DNA of 64,000 nucleotides from assembly GCF_000165835.1 (NCBI RefSeq), contig NC_014640.1:620001-684000 (forward strand), written 5' to 3'. The stretch is from Achromobacter xylosoxidans A8 (GTDB lineage: Bacteria > Pseudomonadota > Gammaproteobacteria > Burkholderiales > Burkholderiaceae_B). The notes under the pieces were generated by a model that saw only the letters and a list, made by a program, of their open reading frames with translations, had not been told where the DNA came from and did no database searches. The position numbers were made by a program, and so were the translations under genes. Shown piece after piece: positions 18,475-27,711 of the stretch. Each line of letters begins with the position of its first letter. The first letter of the stretch is position 1.

Positions 18475-20232
18475 TCAGCGGATGACGATCTGCCCTTCTT
18501 CCACGGCGGCCTTGCCGCCGATCTGGTCTTCCAGGAATTCCTGTACCTTGTTGCCCACCTGAATCGTCACGCCGCTGCAGAAGCGGCGCGCGGCCTGGAT
18601 GGTGGCGCTGGCCAGGGGCTGCAGATCCAGCACCAGCTGGGCTTCCTCCGCGTCCAGCGCCAGCAGGTCCTGGCTGAGCTTGACGTGGGTATTGCGGGCG
18701 CGGTCGGCCACGTCGCCCGGGGCGCGCTGGGGATTGGCCTTCAGGAACATCAGCAGTTGTTCCAGCTTGGATTTTTCCTCGTGCATCTTCTGGCGCTTGC
18801 GCGCCAGCGCCGCGCGTTTGATGTCCGCGTGCGGGTCCAGGCCAGCCTGCACCAGCGTCGGAATGCCCGAGGGCGAGCCTATGGTGCCGGCGCGCACTGC
18901 CTGCATGGCGCGGGTCTGGCCGCCGGTGATGGCGCTTTGCTGGGTGTTGGGAGGGCCGACATTGACGCCGCCGCCGGCCGCGATGCTGCTCTGGCGGACC
19001 TCGCGTTCGACGTCCACATCCTTGCCCGCGCTGATGACGGCGTTCTCGATGAACTTGGCGCGCAGCGCGCCGCCACAGACGACGCGGGCGGTGCGCGCGG
19101 CGGCGGCGGCGTCCTGCAGGGCTTCGGCCAGGCCGATGATGCCGCCCTTGACCGTCACGTTGCCGCCGGCCTCGACCAACGCGGCCTCCATGGTGCCGTT
19201 GACGACTACGTCGCCCGTCACGTGGACTTCCATGGTGGCGGCGATGTCGCCGCGCACCAGCAGCGAGCCTTCGAAATGGATGTTGCCGGTGCTGAGGTTG
19301 ACGGCGTCCACCTCGACCATGGGGTTGACCTGCACGCCGTGGCTGACCAGGGTGGGCGTGCCGGCGATGGCGGCGCGCAGCAGCAGCGGATCTTCGGGAT
19401 CGACGACGGCGCCGGCCAGGTCGCTGGCGAACGGCGTGTCGGGCAGTTCATCGGGCAGGATAGGTTCGCCCAGCACGGTGGCGCCGTCCACGCCGGGCAG
19501 GGGCGGCGTGCGCCGCATCAGGGGCATGCCGGGCGTTACCAGCAACAGGCTGCCCAGGTCGCGGTAGTCCACTTGGGCAAGTTCGTCGATGTCCTGGCCG
19601 CGCGGCTTGAGGCGGTCCAGCAGGCTTTCGAAGCGGGTCGGCGTGCCGCGGGTGGGCGGCGTGCCGCGGGCGATCTGCGTGGTTTCGCGGCGGCCCTGTG
19701 TAACGGCGTCGATCAGTTCCTGTTCCAGGATGCCGTGGACGATGCCGCGCTCGGCCAGCACCTGGCGCACGGCTTCCAGGGTGACAGGCTTGCCGCCCTT
19801 GGGCGGGAGCAGGGTCAGCAGGGCGGACATGCGCGCGGCGTCCAGCTCCAGCTCGAGCGAGCCGTCGATGACCTGGCCTACCGGAGCCTGCACGGTTTCC
19901 GTGGCGTGGCGGCACAGGTCGATGAAGGTCAGGACGGCCTGGCTGTCGAGCGCTTCGGCGCCCCAGCCTTGAGCGACTGCTGCGGCCGCCAGGGTGTCCC
20001 AGCTGGGCAGGTCGGCATTGGCGTGGGGACGCGGCTCGGCGTCATCGTCGGCGACAGCGACGCTGGCCTCGGCATCGAGGGCGGCTGCGCCGTCGGTCTC
20101 GGCCGCGGCGGCTGGCGAGGCGGGCGCAAAGGCGGAATCTGCGGCTCCGGGACGCGCGGGCGGCGTGTAGACCGCCGTCAGGACGTTGGTCGTGGCGTCC
20201 AGCGTCAGCAGGAGCGTGTTTTCTGCGTCCAT
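18475..20232 (-). CDS. FapA/DUF342-family protein
   Basis: A 585-residue protein of the DUF342/FapA group. After an Ala/Asp-rich N-terminus (~1-75) comes the FapA N-terminal region. A right-handed beta-helix of repeated V-x-G-x(2)-V strands follows (~310-430; LLVRGDIAATMEVHVTGDVV, GGNVTVKGGIIG). A coiled-coil KRQKMHEEKSKLEQLLMFLK and a final beta segment close the protein. Relatives are polymer-forming or signalling-associated proteins, some linked to flagellar assembly; no flagellar genes are nearby. GGAGAGG precedes the ATG, and a hairpin (20246-20263) lies in the leader. Confidence 0.85.
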   Translation of the reverse strand: MDAENTLLLTLDATTNVLTAVYTPPARPGAADSAFAPASPAAAAETDGAAALDAEASVAVADDDAEPRPHANADLPSWDTLAAAAVAQGWGAEALDSQAVLTFIDLCRHATETVQAPVGQVIDGSLELELDAARMSALLTLLPPKGGKPVTLEAVRQVLAERGIVHGILEQELIDAVTQGRRETTQIARGTPPTRGTPTRFESLLDRLKPRGQDIDELAQVDYRDLGSLLLVTPGMPLMRRTPPLPGVDGATVLGEPILPDELPDTPFASDLAGAVVDPEDPLLLRAAIAGTPTLVSHGVQVNPMVEVDAVNLSTGNIHFEGSLLVRGDIAATMEVHVTGDVVVNGTMEAALVEAGGNVTVKGGIIGLAEALQDAAAAARTARVVCGGALRAKFIENAVISAGKDVDVEREVRQSSIAAGGGVNVGPPNTQQSAITGGQTRAMQAVRAGTIGSPSGIPTLVQAGLDPHADIKRAALARKRQKMHEEKSKLEQLLMFLKANPQRAPGDVADRARNTHVKLSQDLLALDAEEAQLVLDLQPLASATIQAARRFCSGVTIQVGNKVQEFLEDQIGGKAAVEEGQIVIR

Positions 20233-20245
20233 CTTGCCTCTCCAG

Positions 20246-20263
20246 CCTGACTTTTCCGTCAGG
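20246..20263 (-). other. Small hairpin in the leader of the FapA-like gene
   Basis: CCTGAC, TTTTCC loop, GTCAGG lies 14 bases upstream of the start codon at 20232. The remaining ~230 bases of this divergent gap are AT-richer (20265-20305) and must hold promoters for both genes; no clear consensus could be fixed by eye. Confidence 0.4.
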
Positions 20264-20491
20264 TGAAATTATTTGGTAATCATAGGAAATATTAAGTCAT
20301 ATTCTAGCCCAAGGGCATCAGGCTACTGGAAAGTAGGTGAGGCAAATTCCGCCGCATGCCCTAGTTCTGGCCCTGTTTGCCTTGGTTTTCTCCTGGGATG
20401 GCGACCGTCCGGCCAGGACTAGGACGTCGGTACTAGCGACAAAATGGCGTAGCCGCCGCAGCATAGGAACTCGATTACGGAGCCCGATCCC

Positions 20492-21244
20492 ATGCACCGC
20501 CATCCCCGTCCCGTCCTGCCGGCCCTGCGCGCCCTTCTGGCGCGCGCCGGCAGCATGGCGGCGCTGGCGGCCGTCGTAGGGGGCGTGCTGGCGCTGGCGC
20601 CCGCCAGTCCCGCCCAGGCGGCCGACATCTATCGCTACAAGGATCCTTACGGCGTCTGGCGGTCGATGAAGGTACCCACGGGCTACGCCAAGTATTACAA
20701 GCGGGCGCAGGCCAGGACTGTCTGGCGCGGCAACAGCGTGAAGGTCTGTCTGGAATGCGAGCCCAAGTCCGGCGACGGCGCGCGCCTGGTGACGCTGTCC
20801 TCTGCCACCCGCGCGCAGCGCTGGGGCGACCTCAAGGTGCCGCAGGCGCACGACGGGCTGATTGCGCGCGCGGCCCGCGAGTCTGGCGTGGATCAGGCGT
20901 TGATAACAGCAGTGATCGCGATCGAATCGGGGTTTCGCAGCGATGCGCGCTCGCCCAAGGGGGCGCTGGGCCTGATGCAGCTGATGCCGGCCACGGCGGC
21001 GCCGCTGTTGTCGGTGACGGACGTGGAGACGGCGCTGGTGGATCCGGCCACCAATGTGAACGCGGGTTCGCGCCATTTGCGCCGGCTGATCGACCAGTAC
21101 CCAGGCCGGCTGGATCTGGCGCTGGCGGCCTATAACGCGGGGGAAGGGGCGGTACGCAAGTACGACGCCGTGCCGCCCTATGCGGAAACCCAGGCATACG
21201 TCCGGGATGTGACGGCCTTGTACGAGCATTACAAGGCCCCGTGA
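20492..21244 (+). CDS. Lytic transglycosylase (SLT domain), periplasmic
   Basis: A 250-residue protein with a hydrophobic signal segment (~20-45, ending near AQAA) and a DUF4124-like IYRYKDPYGVWR stretch. Residues ~110-245 are an SLT domain with the catalytic Glu in IAIESGF, then SPKGALGLMQLMPATA, AAYNAGEGAV and PPYAETQAYV. It cleaves the MurNAc-GlcNAc bond of peptidoglycan to give anhydro-muropeptides. It is divergent from the FapA-like gene and convergent with hemL. Confidence 0.92.
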   Translation: MHRHPRPVLPALRALLARAGSMAALAAVVGGVLALAPASPAQAADIYRYKDPYGVWRSMKVPTGYAKYYKRAQARTVWRGNSVKVCLECEPKSGDGARLVTLSSATRAQRWGDLKVPQAHDGLIARAARESGVDQALITAVIAIESGFRSDARSPKGALGLMQLMPATAAPLLSVTDVETALVDPATNVNAGSRHLRRLIDQYPGRLDLALAAYNAGEGAVRKYDAVPPYAETQAYVRDVTALYEHYKAP

Positions 21245-21270
21245 GGGGAGCGGCCGCGGGCCGGCTCCCC
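21245..21270. terminator. Bidirectional hairpin between lytic transglycosylase and hemL
   Basis: GGGGAGC-GGCC arm, GCG loop, GGCC-G-GCTCCCC arm, starting one base after the stop codon. It is GC-rich without a clear U-tract, in a 33-base convergent gap. Confidence 0.5.
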
Positions 21271-21277
21271 GGCGTCG

Positions 21278-22555
21278 CTACATCGACGCGAAGACCTTTT
21301 CGGCGATATCCAGCGTGGACTTGATCACCGCGTCGTCGTGCGTGGCCGAAACGAAGCCCGCTTCGAAGGCGGACGGCGCGAAGTGCACGCCGTGGTCCAG
21401 CATGGCGTGGAAGAAGCGATTGAACGCCGCCGTGTCGCAGGCCGAGACCTCGGCGAACGAGGTCGGCACCTGGTCGCTGAAGTAGATGCCGAACATGCCG
21501 CCCACCGAATCGGCCGAGAAGGCCAGGCCGGCGGCGCGGGCGCGTTCCTGCAGGCCCTGGGCCAGCTTGGCGGTCTGGGTCGACAGCTTGTCGTAGAAGC
21601 CGGGAGCGCCGATCAGGCGCATCGTGGCCAGGCCCGCGGCCACGGCCACCGGGTTGCCCGACAGCGTGCCCGCCTGGTAGACGCCGCCCAGCGGCGCGAT
21701 GTTCTTCATGATTTCGGCGCTGCCGCCAAAGGCGCCCACCGGCATGCCGCCGCCGATCACCTTGGCCAGCGTGGTGATGTCGGGCTGGACGCCGGTCAGG
21801 CCCTGCACGCCTTGCGGACCGACGCGGAAACCCGTCATCACTTCGTCGAAGATCAGCAACGCGCCGTGCTGCGTGCAGACTTCGCGCAGGCCTTCCAGGA
21901 AGCCCGGGGCCGGCTTGATCAAGTTCATGTTGCCGGCGACCGGCTCGACGATGATGCAGGCGATGTCGGCGCCGTGCTGGGCGAAGGCTTCGCGCACGGC
22001 GTCCAGGTTGTTGTATTCCAGGGTCAGCGTGTGCGAGACGAATTCCGGCGGCACGCCGGCCGAGCTGGGGTTGCCGAAGGTCAGCAGGCCCGAGCCGGCC
22101 TTGACCAGCAGGCTGTCCGAATGGCCGTGGTAGCAGCCTTCGAACTTCACGATCTTGGCGCGCCCGGTGGCGCCGCGGGCCAGGCGGATGGCCGTCATGG
22201 TCGCTTCCGTGCCCGAGCTGACCAGGCGCACCTGTTCCAGCGAGGGCAGGCGCGAGATCAGCACTTCGGCCAGTTCGATTTCCGCTTCGGTCGGAGCGCC
22301 GAAGGACAGGCCGTTGACGGCGGCTTCCTGCACCGCGCGCACCACTTCGGGATGCGAATGGCCGAGGATGGCGGGGCCCCAGGAACCCACATAATCGATG
22401 TACTGCTTGTCTTCCGCGTCCCACACGTACGGACCCTGCGCGCGCTTGATGAAGCGCGGCGTGCCGCCCACGGAGCGGAAGGCGCGCACGGGCGAATTGA
22501 CGCCGCCGGGGATGCTGCGGCAGGCGCGTTCGAAAAGCTGAGCGTTACTGGACAT
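21278..22555 (-). CDS. hemL: Glutamate-1-semialdehyde 2,1-aminomutase
   Basis: A 425-residue PLP enzyme that converts glutamate-1-semialdehyde to 5-aminolevulinate for haem synthesis. The N-terminus [19 protein letters not shown], the glycine-rich [10 protein letters not shown] and the PLP lysine in [17 protein letters not shown] are diagnostic. The start MSSNAQL at 22555 fits the family; it begins 6 bases after the thiE stop, so the two are co-transcribed. Confidence 0.96.
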   Translation of the reverse strand: MSSNAQLFERACRSIPGGVNSPVRAFRSVGGTPRFIKRAQGPYVWDAEDKQYIDYVGSWGPAILGHSHPEVVRAVQEAAVNGLSFGAPTEAEIELAEVLISRLPSLEQVRLVSSGTEATMTAIRLARGATGRAKIVKFEGCYHGHSDSLLVKAGSGLLTFGNPSSAGVPPEFVSHTLTLEYNNLDAVREAFAQHGADIACIIVEPVAGNMNLIKPAPGFLEGLREVCTQHGALLIFDEVMTGFRVGPQGVQGLTGVQPDITTLAKVIGGGMPVGAFGGSAEIMKNIAPLGGVYQAGTLSGNPVAVAAGLATMRLIGAPGFYDKLSTQTAKLAQGLQERARAAGLAFSADSVGGMFGIYFSDQVPTSFAEVSACDTAAFNRFFHAMLDHGVHFAPSAFEAGFVSATHDDAVIKSTLDIAEKVFASM

Positions 22556-22560
22556 GGCGT

Positions 22561-23226
22561 TCAAGGCTTGCGGTTGGGGTTGACGGAGTAGGGCGCGGAG
22601 CATGCGGCCGCGGCGGCCCGGATGCTGGGCGCCTCGAAAAGCGCGGTGATGACGGCGATGGCGTCGGCGCCGGCCTGCGCCACCAGCGGCGCGTTGTCGG
22701 GCGTGATGCCGCCGATGGCGACGACCGCGGGCCGGGGGGCATCGCAGTTGTCTGTGAGGCGGCGGGCTTCGGTCAGGACCGAGAGCGGCGCGCGCACGGT
22801 GTCGGGCTTGACGCTGGAGGCGTACATGGCGCCGAAGGCGATATAGTCCGCGCCCGCGGCCAGCAGTTCCTGCGCGCGGCCCAGGTCGTCGTAGCTGGAA
22901 CCGCCCAGGATCAGGTCGGGGCCGGCCTCGGCGCGGATGCGCGCCAGGCTTTCGTCCTCGCGGCCGACGTGCGCGCCATCGGCGCCCACCTCCAGCGCCA
23001 GGCGCCAGTCGTCATTGATCAGGAACAGCACGCCGAGCTCGCGGCATAGCGGCGCCAGTGCGCGGGCCTGCGCGGCGCGCACGGCGTCGGGCACATTCTT
23101 GCGGCGCAACTGCAGCGAACGCATGCCGCCGTCGGCGGCCTGGCGCACCGCCAGCAGCAGGCGGTCGGTATCGTCCCATTCTGGGGTGACGCCGTACAGG
23201 CCGGTGGGGAAACGCAGCGCTTTCAT
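22561..23226 (-). CDS. thiE: Thiamine-phosphate synthase
   Basis: A 221-residue TIM-barrel enzyme joining HMP-PP and thiazole phosphate. Motifs are [48 protein letters not shown] and [12 protein letters not shown]. The ATG at 23226 overlaps the preceding kinase stop by four bases. Confidence 0.94.
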   Translation of the reverse strand: MKALRFPTGLYGVTPEWDDTDRLLLAVRQAADGGMRSLQLRRKNVPDAVRAAQARALAPLCRELGVLFLINDDWRLALEVGADGAHVGREDESLARIRAEAGPDLILGGSSYDDLGRAQELLAAGADYIAFGAMYASSVKPDTVRAPLSVLTEARRLTDNCDAPRPAVVAIGGITPDNAPLVAQAGADAIAVITALFEAPSIRAAAAACSAPYSVNPNRKP

Positions 23227-24119
23227 TGGGCGGGAATCCGGTTGGGGATGCGCCGGCCCATGCCCGGCAGGAAGCTGGCGGCGACCGCGGTATCGGCATG
23301 CGCCAGGCCTTGGCGCACGGCTTCCGGCATTTCCAGGCCGCGCGCCAGCATGGCCGCGATGGCAGTGGCAGCTACGCCGCCGGCGTCGCCGTTGCGGTCC
23401 GGGGGCGCCTGCCAGGGCAGGGTGGCGGTTTGGCCGTTGGGGCCGAGCAGCATGTTGGCGTAGTGGCCGGGCCGCTGCGGACTGCCCAGGACCAGCACCC
23501 ATTCCGCGCCCGCCGCGACCAGGGCGTGCATCGGCGTCGGTGCGTCCCCGATATCGATGTCGCCGTCGGCGTGCCACTGCGCCAGGCGCAGGTGCTCGAT
23601 GACCAGCAGGTCGGTCTGCGGCAGCACCAGTTCGAGGGTGGCGGCCAGCAGGTCGTCGGCTTCGTCCTCGTCGGCGGCGTCGGCCGGCGGCTGGGCGCGC
23701 TGGCCCAGATGCAGGACCAGCGGCACCTGGCTGTAGTCGGCGGCGACCTGCGCCGCGACGCTGGCAGTTTCCGCGGTGTATAGTCCGCCCACCTTGATGG
23801 CCTGTACGGACATGTCCTCGAGCAGGCAGCGCGCCTGGTCGTCCAGCAGGTCGGGTGTAACGGGATGGATTTCTTCGATGCCGGCGGTGTCCCGCACGGT
23901 CAGCGCGGTTACGGCCGCCAGACCATGGCAGCCCAGGCCGGCGCAGGTGACGGCGTCTGCCGGCAAACCGTCGGAACCCGAGGGGTCGAGCGGACCGAAG
24001 ACCAAAACGAGAGGGGGAGTAACGGGGGCCACGTGGACAGCGCTAGAGTAGGGGGCGCCCGGACTCATTTGCGGTGAATCAGGGGAACCCCTATTGGGTT
24101 TCGGTAAGATTGTCCCCAT
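23223..24119 (-). CDS. thiD: Hydroxymethylpyrimidine/phosphomethylpyrimidine kinase
   Basis: A ribokinase-fold kinase of thiamine synthesis, up to 298 residues. LVFGPLDPSGSDGLPADAVTC is the substrate/start region, followed by HGLAAVTALTVRDTAG, AIKVGGL and a C-terminal DRNGDAGGVAATAIAAMLARG, where the usual GTGC anion-hole motif looks degenerate. Two starts are possible: ATG at 24119 with GAGGGG upstream, or ATG at 24068 closer to the conserved domain. No thiamine-pyrophosphate riboswitch is visible upstream. Confidence 0.87.
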   Translation of the reverse strand: MGTILPKPNRGSPDSPQMSPGAPYSSAVHVAPVTPPLVLVFGPLDPSGSDGLPADAVTCAGLGCHGLAAVTALTVRDTAGIEEIHPVTPDLLDDQARCLLEDMSVQAIKVGGLYTAETASVAAQVAADYSQVPLVLHLGQRAQPPADAADEDEADDLLAATLELVLPQTDLLVIEHLRLAQWHADGDIDIGDAPTPMHALVAAGAEWVLVLGSPQRPGHYANMLLGPNGQTATLPWQAPPDRNGDAGGVAATAIAAMLARGLEMPEAVRQGLAHADTAVAASFLPGMGRRIPNRIPAQ

Positions 24120-24187
24120 TCTAATGGAAGCCCCTCACCTTTGCCCTGACGCCGGGCAAGGGCCTGGAATTGATGTAAGAGAGAACT

Positions 24188-24352
24188 ATGCGTACTTGGA
24201 TGTGTTTGATTTGCGGCTGGGTCTACGATGAAGAGGCCGGCCTGCCCGACGAAGGCATTGCCCCCGGCACCCGCTGGGAAGACGTGCCGCCGAACTGGGT
24301 CTGTCCCGAATGCGGCGCCCGCAAAGAGGACTTCGAACTGATGGAAATCTGA
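24188..24352 (+). CDS. Rubredoxin
   Basis: A 54-residue protein with the two rubredoxin knuckles C6-x2-C9-G and C39-x2-C42-G, plus DEEAGLPDEGIAPGT and WEDVPPNWVCPECG. It binds one iron and carries electrons in the cytoplasm. It is divergent from thiD; the 5' sequence AGAGAG is a weak ribosome site. The partner reductase or acceptor is not in the window. Confidence 0.96.
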   Translation: MRTWMCLICGWVYDEEAGLPDEGIAPGTRWEDVPPNWVCPECGARKEDFELMEI

Positions 24353-24413
24353 GGCCGTAGCGCCGACTTATTCCGCCAAGGCTCGTAAGATGGGACTACG
24401 CCCCATCCTTCGC

Positions 24414-24476
24414 AACCGTGGGACGGACTGCCGCCAGGCATGATGCTTGCGGGGCAAGCGTGGCCTCCCCACGGTT
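24414..24476 (+). other. Structured leader before yqgE
   Basis: An outer stem AACCGTGGG (24414-24422) / CCCACGGTT (24468-24476) encloses a nested hairpin GCTTGC-GGG-GCAAGC (24445-24459). It ends 28 bases before yqgE and is followed by CTTTCAG. It could be the rubredoxin terminator or an attenuator for the yqgE-ruvX-pyrB'-pyrC'-plsC operon. Confidence 0.5.
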
Positions 24477-24504
24477 CTTTCAGATTACCCATGTAGGGGT
24501 TGCC

Positions 24505-25092
24505 ATGACGGAAAAACACCACGAAGACGCCACGACAGAGGCGGCCAACTTCGCCAACCAGTTCCTGATCGCCATGCCGGGCATGGTCGAGGGCAGCTTG
24601 GCGGGCTCGGTCATTTATGTCTGCGAGCACACCGAACGTGGCGCGCTGGGCCTGGTCATCAACCGGCCCACCGACCTGACGCTGGGCACCCTGTTCGAGC
24701 GCATCGACCTGACGCTCGAGATCGGTCCGGTGAAGGACACCCTGGTCTTCTTTGGCGGTCCGGTGCAGACCGACCGCGGTTTCGTGCTGCACGCGCCGGC
24801 TGGCGATTACAGCTCCAGCATCAAGCTGGGCGACATGGCGCTGACCACCTCGCGCGATGTGCTGCAGGCCGTGGCCGACGGCAAGGGCCCGGCCCGCATG
24901 CTGGTCACGCTGGGTTACGCCGGCTGGGGCGCGGGCCAGCTCGAAAGCGAGATGGCGCAGAATGCCTGGCTCAGCGTGGGCGCCGACGACAGCATCATCT
25001 TCGACGTCCCCCCCGAGGAACGCTATCCGGCCGCGCTGAAGCTGTTGGGCATCGACCCGGTGATGCTGGCGGGCGATGCCGGCCATGCCTGA
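24505..25092 (+). CDS. YqgE/AlgH-family protein
   Basis: A 195-residue YqgE/AlgH (DUF179) protein: NQFLIAMPGMVEGSLAGSVIYVCEH, GALGLVINRPT, FFGGPVQTDRGFVLH and LVTLGYAGWGAGQLESEM. The ATG at 24505 follows AGGGG by about 6 bases. Its biochemical role is unsettled; it is almost always next to ruvX, as here, where the genes overlap by 8 bases. Confidence 0.94.
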   Translation: MTEKHHEDATTEAANFANQFLIAMPGMVEGSLAGSVIYVCEHTERGALGLVINRPTDLTLGTLFERIDLTLEIGPVKDTLVFFGGPVQTDRGFVLHAPAGDYSSSIKLGDMALTTSRDVLQAVADGKGPARMLVTLGYAGWGAGQLESEMAQNAWLSVGADDSIIFDVPPEERYPAALKLLGIDPVMLAGDAGHA

Positions 25093-25486
25093 AGAGACCC
25101 TGCTGGCCTTCGATTTCGGCGAGAAGAAGATCGGCATTGCCATTGGCAATACGCTGACGCGCCAGGCGCGTCCGCTGGAAATCATTTTCAGCGAAGTCCG
25201 CGAGGCGCGCTTCGGCCGCATCGCGGCGCTGTTGCAAGAGTGGCAGCCCCACCGCGTCGTGGTGGGGCTGGCGCTGGACGCGGAGGGCGGCGAACAGCCG
25301 GCCACCGCGCGCTGCCGCCGTTTCGCCAATCAACTGCACGGCCGCTTTGGCCTGGCCGTCGAACTGGTCGACGAACGCGGCTCCAGCATGGAGGCGCAGC
25401 GCCTGCTGGGCACCCATGCCGCCGACGACGCGATGGCGGCGGCCGTCATCCTGCAACGATACCTGGACACCCTGCCTGCGTCCTGA
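25085..25486 (+). CDS. ruvX: Putative pre-16S rRNA nuclease / Holliday junction resolvase-like (YqgF)
   Basis: A 133-residue RNase H-fold protein: LAFDFGEKKIGIAIGN, VVVGLALDAEGGE, DERGSSMEAQRLL and a final DDAMAAAVILQRYL holding the catalytic Asp. It is known for 16S rRNA 5'-end maturation. Starts at 25076 and 25085 are both possible; 25085 (MPEETLL) fits the family better. It overlaps yqgE. Confidence 0.93.
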   Translation: MPEETLLAFDFGEKKIGIAIGNTLTRQARPLEIIFSEVREARFGRIAALLQEWQPHRVVVGLALDAEGGEQPATARCRRFANQLHGRFGLAVELVDERGSSMEAQRLLGTHAADDAMAAAVILQRYLDTLPAS

Positions 25487-25507
25487 GGCGCGCGGTCCGG
25501 CCTGCCT

Positions 25508-26425
25508 ATGCTCAATCCGCAACTCGATCGCCGCGGCGAACTGATACACCTGCTGACCACCGAAGGGCTGCCCCGCCGGCATGTCGAGCGGCTGCTGGAC
25601 GCTGCGCGCGGCTTGGCGGCGGGCGCGGCGCCCGCCTGCCGGTCGTCCGCCGTGCCGGTGTTTTTGTGCCTGCCCGATGAGGCCGCGAAGGACCGCGACG
25701 CCTTTGCCGCCGCCGCGCAGCGCCTGTCGCTGTCGGCGGTGACGCTGGAACCGCAGGCCGGCGACGCGCTGGCCGAAACCGTTGCCCGGCTGGCCCCGGG
25801 CCTGCTGGTGTTGCGCCATGGCGCCAGCGGTGCGGCGCATTGCGCGGCCGCGCACGCGGCGCCGGGCCTGCGTATCCTCAACGCGGGCGACGGCTGCCAC
25901 GCCGACCCCTTGCCGGCGCTGGCGCTGGTGCAGGCCATGCTCGACGCCCGGCAGGATCTGACCAACCTGGCCGTGACGCTGGTGGGCGATATCCGCCATT
26001 CGCGCGTGGCGCGTTCCATCATCCACGCCATGACCACGCTGGGCGTGCCAGAAGTCCGCGCCGCGGCGCCGCGCACTCTGTTGCCCGACGGCCTGCCGCA
26101 GCTCGGCGTGCGCGCCTGCGCCTCGCTGCGGGAAGGCTTGCAGGACGCGGATGTCGTCATCGTGCTGCCCTTGCGCGTGGAAGGGATCAGCGGCGCGCTG
26201 CTGCCGTCGGCCCGTGAATACGCGCATGCCTACGGCTTGACGCCGGATGCGCTGGCCGCCGCCCGCTCCGATGCGCTGCTGCTGCCCGCCGGCGTGCTGA
26301 CGCCGGGCATCGAAACTGACGGCGACGTGTCGGCCAGCCTGACGCCCATCGAGGCGCAGCTGGCGGATATCGAACGGCATTTGCGCCTGGCCGCCCTGGA
26401 CCTGCTGACCGGAGACGCGCCATGA
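25508..26425 (+). CDS. Aspartate carbamoyltransferase homologue lacking active-site residues (PyrB')
   Basis: A 305-residue intact frame clearly homologous to PyrB (N-terminus MLNPQL-x3-GELIHLL, NAGDG, VGDIRHSRVARS, PRTLLPDGL, SGALLPSA-x-EY). The carbamoyl-phosphate loop STRTRT is replaced by EAAKDRD (58-64). HPTQ is replaced by DPLP (133-136), the LRLQxER motif by LPLRVEGI, and HPGPxNRG by LPAGVLTPG. It should not catalyse carbamoyl transfer. It overlaps the pyrC-like gene by four bases and has full length and normal composition, so it is probably a maintained pseudoenzyme rather than decay. A real ATCase should exist elsewhere in the genome. Confidence 0.85.
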   Translation: MLNPQLDRRGELIHLLTTEGLPRRHVERLLDAARGLAAGAAPACRSSAVPVFLCLPDEAAKDRDAFAAAAQRLSLSAVTLEPQAGDALAETVARLAPGLLVLRHGASGAAHCAAAHAAPGLRILNAGDGCHADPLPALALVQAMLDARQDLTNLAVTLVGDIRHSRVARSIIHAMTTLGVPEVRAAAPRTLLPDGLPQLGVRACASLREGLQDADVVIVLPLRVEGISGALLPSAREYAHAYGLTPDALAAARSDALLLPAGVLTPGIETDGDVSASLTPIEAQLADIERHLRLAALDLLTGDAP

Positions 26426-27711
26426 GGCTGCATATCGCCAATGGCCGGCTGATCGATCCCGCCAACGCGGTGGACGGGCAGCACGACCTCTACGTTGCTG
26501 ACGGCCACGTCGTCGCCGTGGGCCGCGAGCCCGACGGCTTTCACGCGGATCGGGTGCTGGACGCAAGCGGGTTGGCGCTGCTGCCGGGCTTGATCGATCT
26601 GTCCGCGCGGGTATCGCAGCCCGGCGCGGCGGCGTTCGCGCCTTCCGAGCTGCGCGCGGCCCTGGCCGGTGGCGTCACCCGGCTGGTGCTGCCGCCGGAT
26701 CCTGCTGCGCCGCTGGATGAACCCGGCAAGGCCGAGGCGCTGATGCGCCATGCCGAGCCGGGGCAATGCCGGATCCATCCGCTGGGCGCGATGACGGTGG
26801 GACTGGCCGGCGAAACGCTGGCGGAGATGGGCTTGCTGGCCCAGGCGGGCTGCCTGGCCTATGCGCAGGGCGAGCAGGGCATCGCCGACACGCGCGTACT
26901 CTGGGGCGCGATGCGCTACGCCAGCGGCATGGGCCACGCCCTGTGGCTGCGGCCCCAAGACCCCTGGCTGGCGCGAGGCGCGGTTGTCGCCAGCGGCGCC
27001 TATGCCGAACGTCTCGGCCTGGAAGGGCTGCCGGCGCAGGCCGAAACCGTGGCGCTACACACCATTTTCGAACTGCAGCGCGCCACCGGGGCGCGCGTGC
27101 ACCTGACGCGGCTGTCCACGGCTGCCGGGCTGGAACTGTTGCGCGCCGCCAGGCGCGAGGGCCTGCCGGTCACGGCCGACGTGTCCGCCCACAGCCTGCA
27201 TCTGACCGACGTGGACATCGGCTTCTTCAATACGGACTTCCGCCTGAACCCGCCGCTGCGCGGCCAGCGCGACCGCGACGCGATCCAGGCGGCGCTGGCG
27301 GACGGCACGGTCGATGCGCTGTGCTCCGATCACACCCTGGTCGATGACGCCGCCAAAGCCGTGCCGTTCCCGGTGGCCACACCCGGCGCCACGGGGCTGG
27401 AACTGCTACTGTCCCTGGCCTTGAAGTGGTCGCGCGATTGCCGCCGGCCGCTAGCCGACGCGCTGGCGCGTGTCACCTGCGGCCCCGCCGCGGTGCTGGG
27501 CAAGATATCGCCGCAGGCCGCATTGGCCGGCCAGTTGGGCGTGGGAGCGCCAGCAGACCTCTGCCTGGCCGACCTGGACGCCGAATGGCTGGTGATGCCA
27601 GACGCCCTGCAAAGCCGCAGCGGCCACACCCCGTTCGCGGGTATGATGCTGCCCGGCCGTGTACGCGCCACCGTGGTAGGTGGCAGCCTGGCCTGGGAGA
27701 CTCCAGTTTGA
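26422..27711 (+). CDS. Dihydroorotase-like protein lacking metal ligands (PyrC')
   Basis: A 429-residue amidohydrolase-fold protein of the dihydroorotase group (IANGRLIDPAN, GLALLPGLIDL, SDHTLVDDAAKAVPF, ATPGATGLELLLSL). The metal motif D-x-H-x-H reads D59-L-S-A-R63, so both His are lost, as in the inactive PyrC' proteins that help ATCase assemble in pseudomonads. Here the partner PyrB' also lacks its active site. The overlap ATGA with pyrB' indicates coupled synthesis. Confidence 0.88.
   Translation: MRLHIANGRLIDPANAVDGQHDLYVADGHVVAVGREPDGFHADRVLDASGLALLPGLIDLSARVSQPGAAAFAPSELRAALAGGVTRLVLPPDPAAPLDEPGKAEALMRHAEPGQCRIHPLGAMTVGLAGETLAEMGLLAQAGCLAYAQGEQGIADTRVLWGAMRYASGMGHALWLRPQDPWLARGAVVASGAYAERLGLEGLPAQAETVALHTIFELQRATGARVHLTRLSTAAGLELLRAARREGLPVTADVSAHSLHLTDVDIGFFNTDFRLNPPLRGQRDRDAIQAALADGTVDALCSDHTLVDDAAKAVPFPVATPGATGLELLLSLALKWSRDCRRPLADALARVTCGPAAVLGKISPQAALAGQLGVGAPADLCLADLDAEWLVMPDALQSRSGHTPFAGMMLPGRVRATVVGGSLAWETPV

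Noticed and set aside
24069..24187. Thiamine pyrophosphate riboswitch upstream of thiD
   Set aside because: The gap to rubredoxin is short and lacks the conserved CUGAGA/ACCUGA elements.
25508..26425. pyrB as a functional aspartate carbamoyltransferase
   Set aside because: All main carbamoyl-phosphate and aspartate contacts except the HSRVARS region are replaced, so I call it PyrB'.
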